From the NCBI GenBank assembly GCA_963848825.1, contig CAWKFA010000008.1, forward strand, positions 759,303 through 823,302: DNA of 64,000 nucleotides, written 5' to 3'. The stretch is from CAVVSQ01 sp963848825 (lineage in GTDB: Bacteria; Planctomycetota; Planctomycetia; Gemmatales; Gemmataceae). The position numbers and the translations under genes were made by a program. The notes beneath the pieces are model-generated. The model saw only the letters and a program-made list of their open reading frames with translations, was not told the origin of the DNA and ran no database searches. Numbering within the stretch: position 1 is the first letter of the stretch; each line of letters opens with the position of its first letter. Below, one piece after another: positions 63,412-64,000 of the stretch.

Positions 63412-63874
63412 CTAAAGGAATATTCCCGATGGCATACGTGAAACCCTCATTGCAATTAAAGACAATAGCCCGATAGTTGTTCCACACAAGGCGCCGATAT
63501 TCGGATAGACTTGAATGCAAAGCAAGAACCAACCATCAAAGGGAACCAGAGCAATTACTAAGTAAACAAACACGGTCGCTCCGCCGATTGCAAAAAAGTC
63601 GAATCCATATTACGGCCTTGAAGTAATTCCCAATTGCAAGTATAAAACAGACCACGATGGCGGCTGGAGTCGCAATCAATGGAACAGAAACAATGCAAGG
63701 AAGAATGGACCCCTCGACTTCGTGACAGCCAAATTCATCGTAAGACAAACCTCTAGGTGAGCCTGCGATAAAACAACATGTTATCCAAGCGATTATTGCA
63801 AATAAAAACCAAATCAATCCGCCCAAAACGGCCGTAGAATGCTTTTCGTGCAATAACGTGCTATGGTTAGTCAT
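63412..63874 (-). CDS. Small membrane protein, frame broken once
   Basis: Joined across a break near 63593 in a T/A run, this gives about 153 residues with four hydrophobic segments: VLGGLIWFLFAIIAWITCCF, IATPAAIVVCFILAIGNYF, then after the break ATVFVYLVIALVPFDGWFLL and LCGTTIGLLSLIAM. Between the first two is a short loop with three cysteines. The ATG at 63874 overlaps the stop of an upstream gene by four bases (ATGA), so both are translated together. No family recognised. A+T content is higher than in the rest of the window. Confidence 0.6.
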
Positions 63875-64000
63875 GAAGCCCTCCAGCCCCTTCCAGCCTT
63901 GGCCTTATTGCGAGCGGGCGAATCCTTTTTCGATCCGTTCACGCTATTGTACATGAATCCAGGCGGTTCGGCTGGGGTGCAACCCGCGTGGTGCTTCCAT
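63871..64000 (-). CDS. C-terminal end of an unidentified protein cut by the window edge
   Basis: The minus-strand frame open from the window edge reads KHHAGCTPAEPPGFMYN and then a basic tail (GSKKDSPARNKAKAGRGWRA) to the TGA at 63873-63871, overlapping the ATG of the membrane protein. Only about 42 residues are visible. The stop/start overlap and same orientation argue that it is a real gene paired with the membrane protein. Confidence 0.45.
   Translation of the reverse strand, partial: WKHHAGCTPAEPPGFMYNSVNGSKKDSPARNKAKAGRGWRAS

Noticed and set aside
1..64000. tRNA, rRNA or CRISPR arrays
   Set aside because: No cloverleaf-like segment with a GGTTCGA-type arm and matching acceptor, no rRNA blocks, and no regularly spaced direct repeats; the palindrome clusters are irregular and inverted.

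Overview
The window is GC-rich chromosomal DNA that most resembles a planctomycete, probably of the Gemmata group. I infer this from gene content: a type II secretion operon with an outsized secretin, a Tat-exported Gfo/Idh/MocA oxidoreductase, many exported proteins of unknown function, a small zinc-ribbon membrane protein, and a 7TM transglutaminase-like plus ATP-grasp gene pair. I see no rRNA, tRNA, CRISPR array or replication origin. A caution governs the whole annotation. At least 23 single-base reading-frame breaks split otherwise intact genes, including essential ones (holB, tmk, lipA, metH, gspG). Several sit in short homopolymers or GC-rich runs, which points to uncorrected sequencing indels rather than gene decay. 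I list split genes as one gene spanning both frames and give the break position.

Layout. 1-4,310: a Lys/Ala-rich protein tail, a small membrane protein, an acyltransferase, an oxidoreductase and a lipoprotein. 4,403-20,803 (minus): a type II secretion operon in the order gspE-F-G-H-I-J-K-L-M-D. Its secretin would be about 2,100 residues long, with about 13 ring-building-type repeats instead of the usual four. 20,992-28,355 (minus): glycolate oxidase subunits glcD-E-F and a two-subunit 2-oxoacid:ferredoxin oxidoreductase. 28,733-34,983 (plus): a metallophosphoesterase, a methyltransferase, a Cys-rich exported protein, two exported YbjN-like proteins, a class V aminotransferase and a CHAD protein. 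35,221-39,383 (minus): a lipoprotein, holB, tmk, a lipoyl-like domain, lipA and lipB. 39,522-48,271: a HEAT-repeat protein, an exported hydrolase-like protein with an altered nucleophile site, a zinc-ribbon protein and cobalamin-dependent methionine synthase.

48,344-48,725 (minus) holds what looks like a complete, unidentified small-RNA gene. It has a consensus -35 box, a strongly folded body of about 345 nt in which wobble pairs favour the minus strand, AGGA apical loops, and an intrinsic terminator. 49,346-55,518 carries an exported protein with a YHS-like tail, ruvX, manC, an aldehyde dehydrogenase and ATP sulfurylase. 55,726-60,574 carries a gingipain-like exported protein, an inactive transglutaminase fused to membrane helices, and an ATP-grasp ligase, which may together form a peptide-modification system.

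Three clusters of one family of about 42-bp imperfect palindromes (34,998-35,210; 53,991-54,178; 59,349-59,585) lie in gene gaps. One has run into the end of the aldehyde dehydrogenase gene, and another lies directly upstream of the ATP-grasp gene and supplies its ribosome-binding site. The right end holds a broken IS4-type transposase, a fragment of a REP-associated tyrosine transposase, and a small membrane protein overlapping an upstream gene cut by the window edge.
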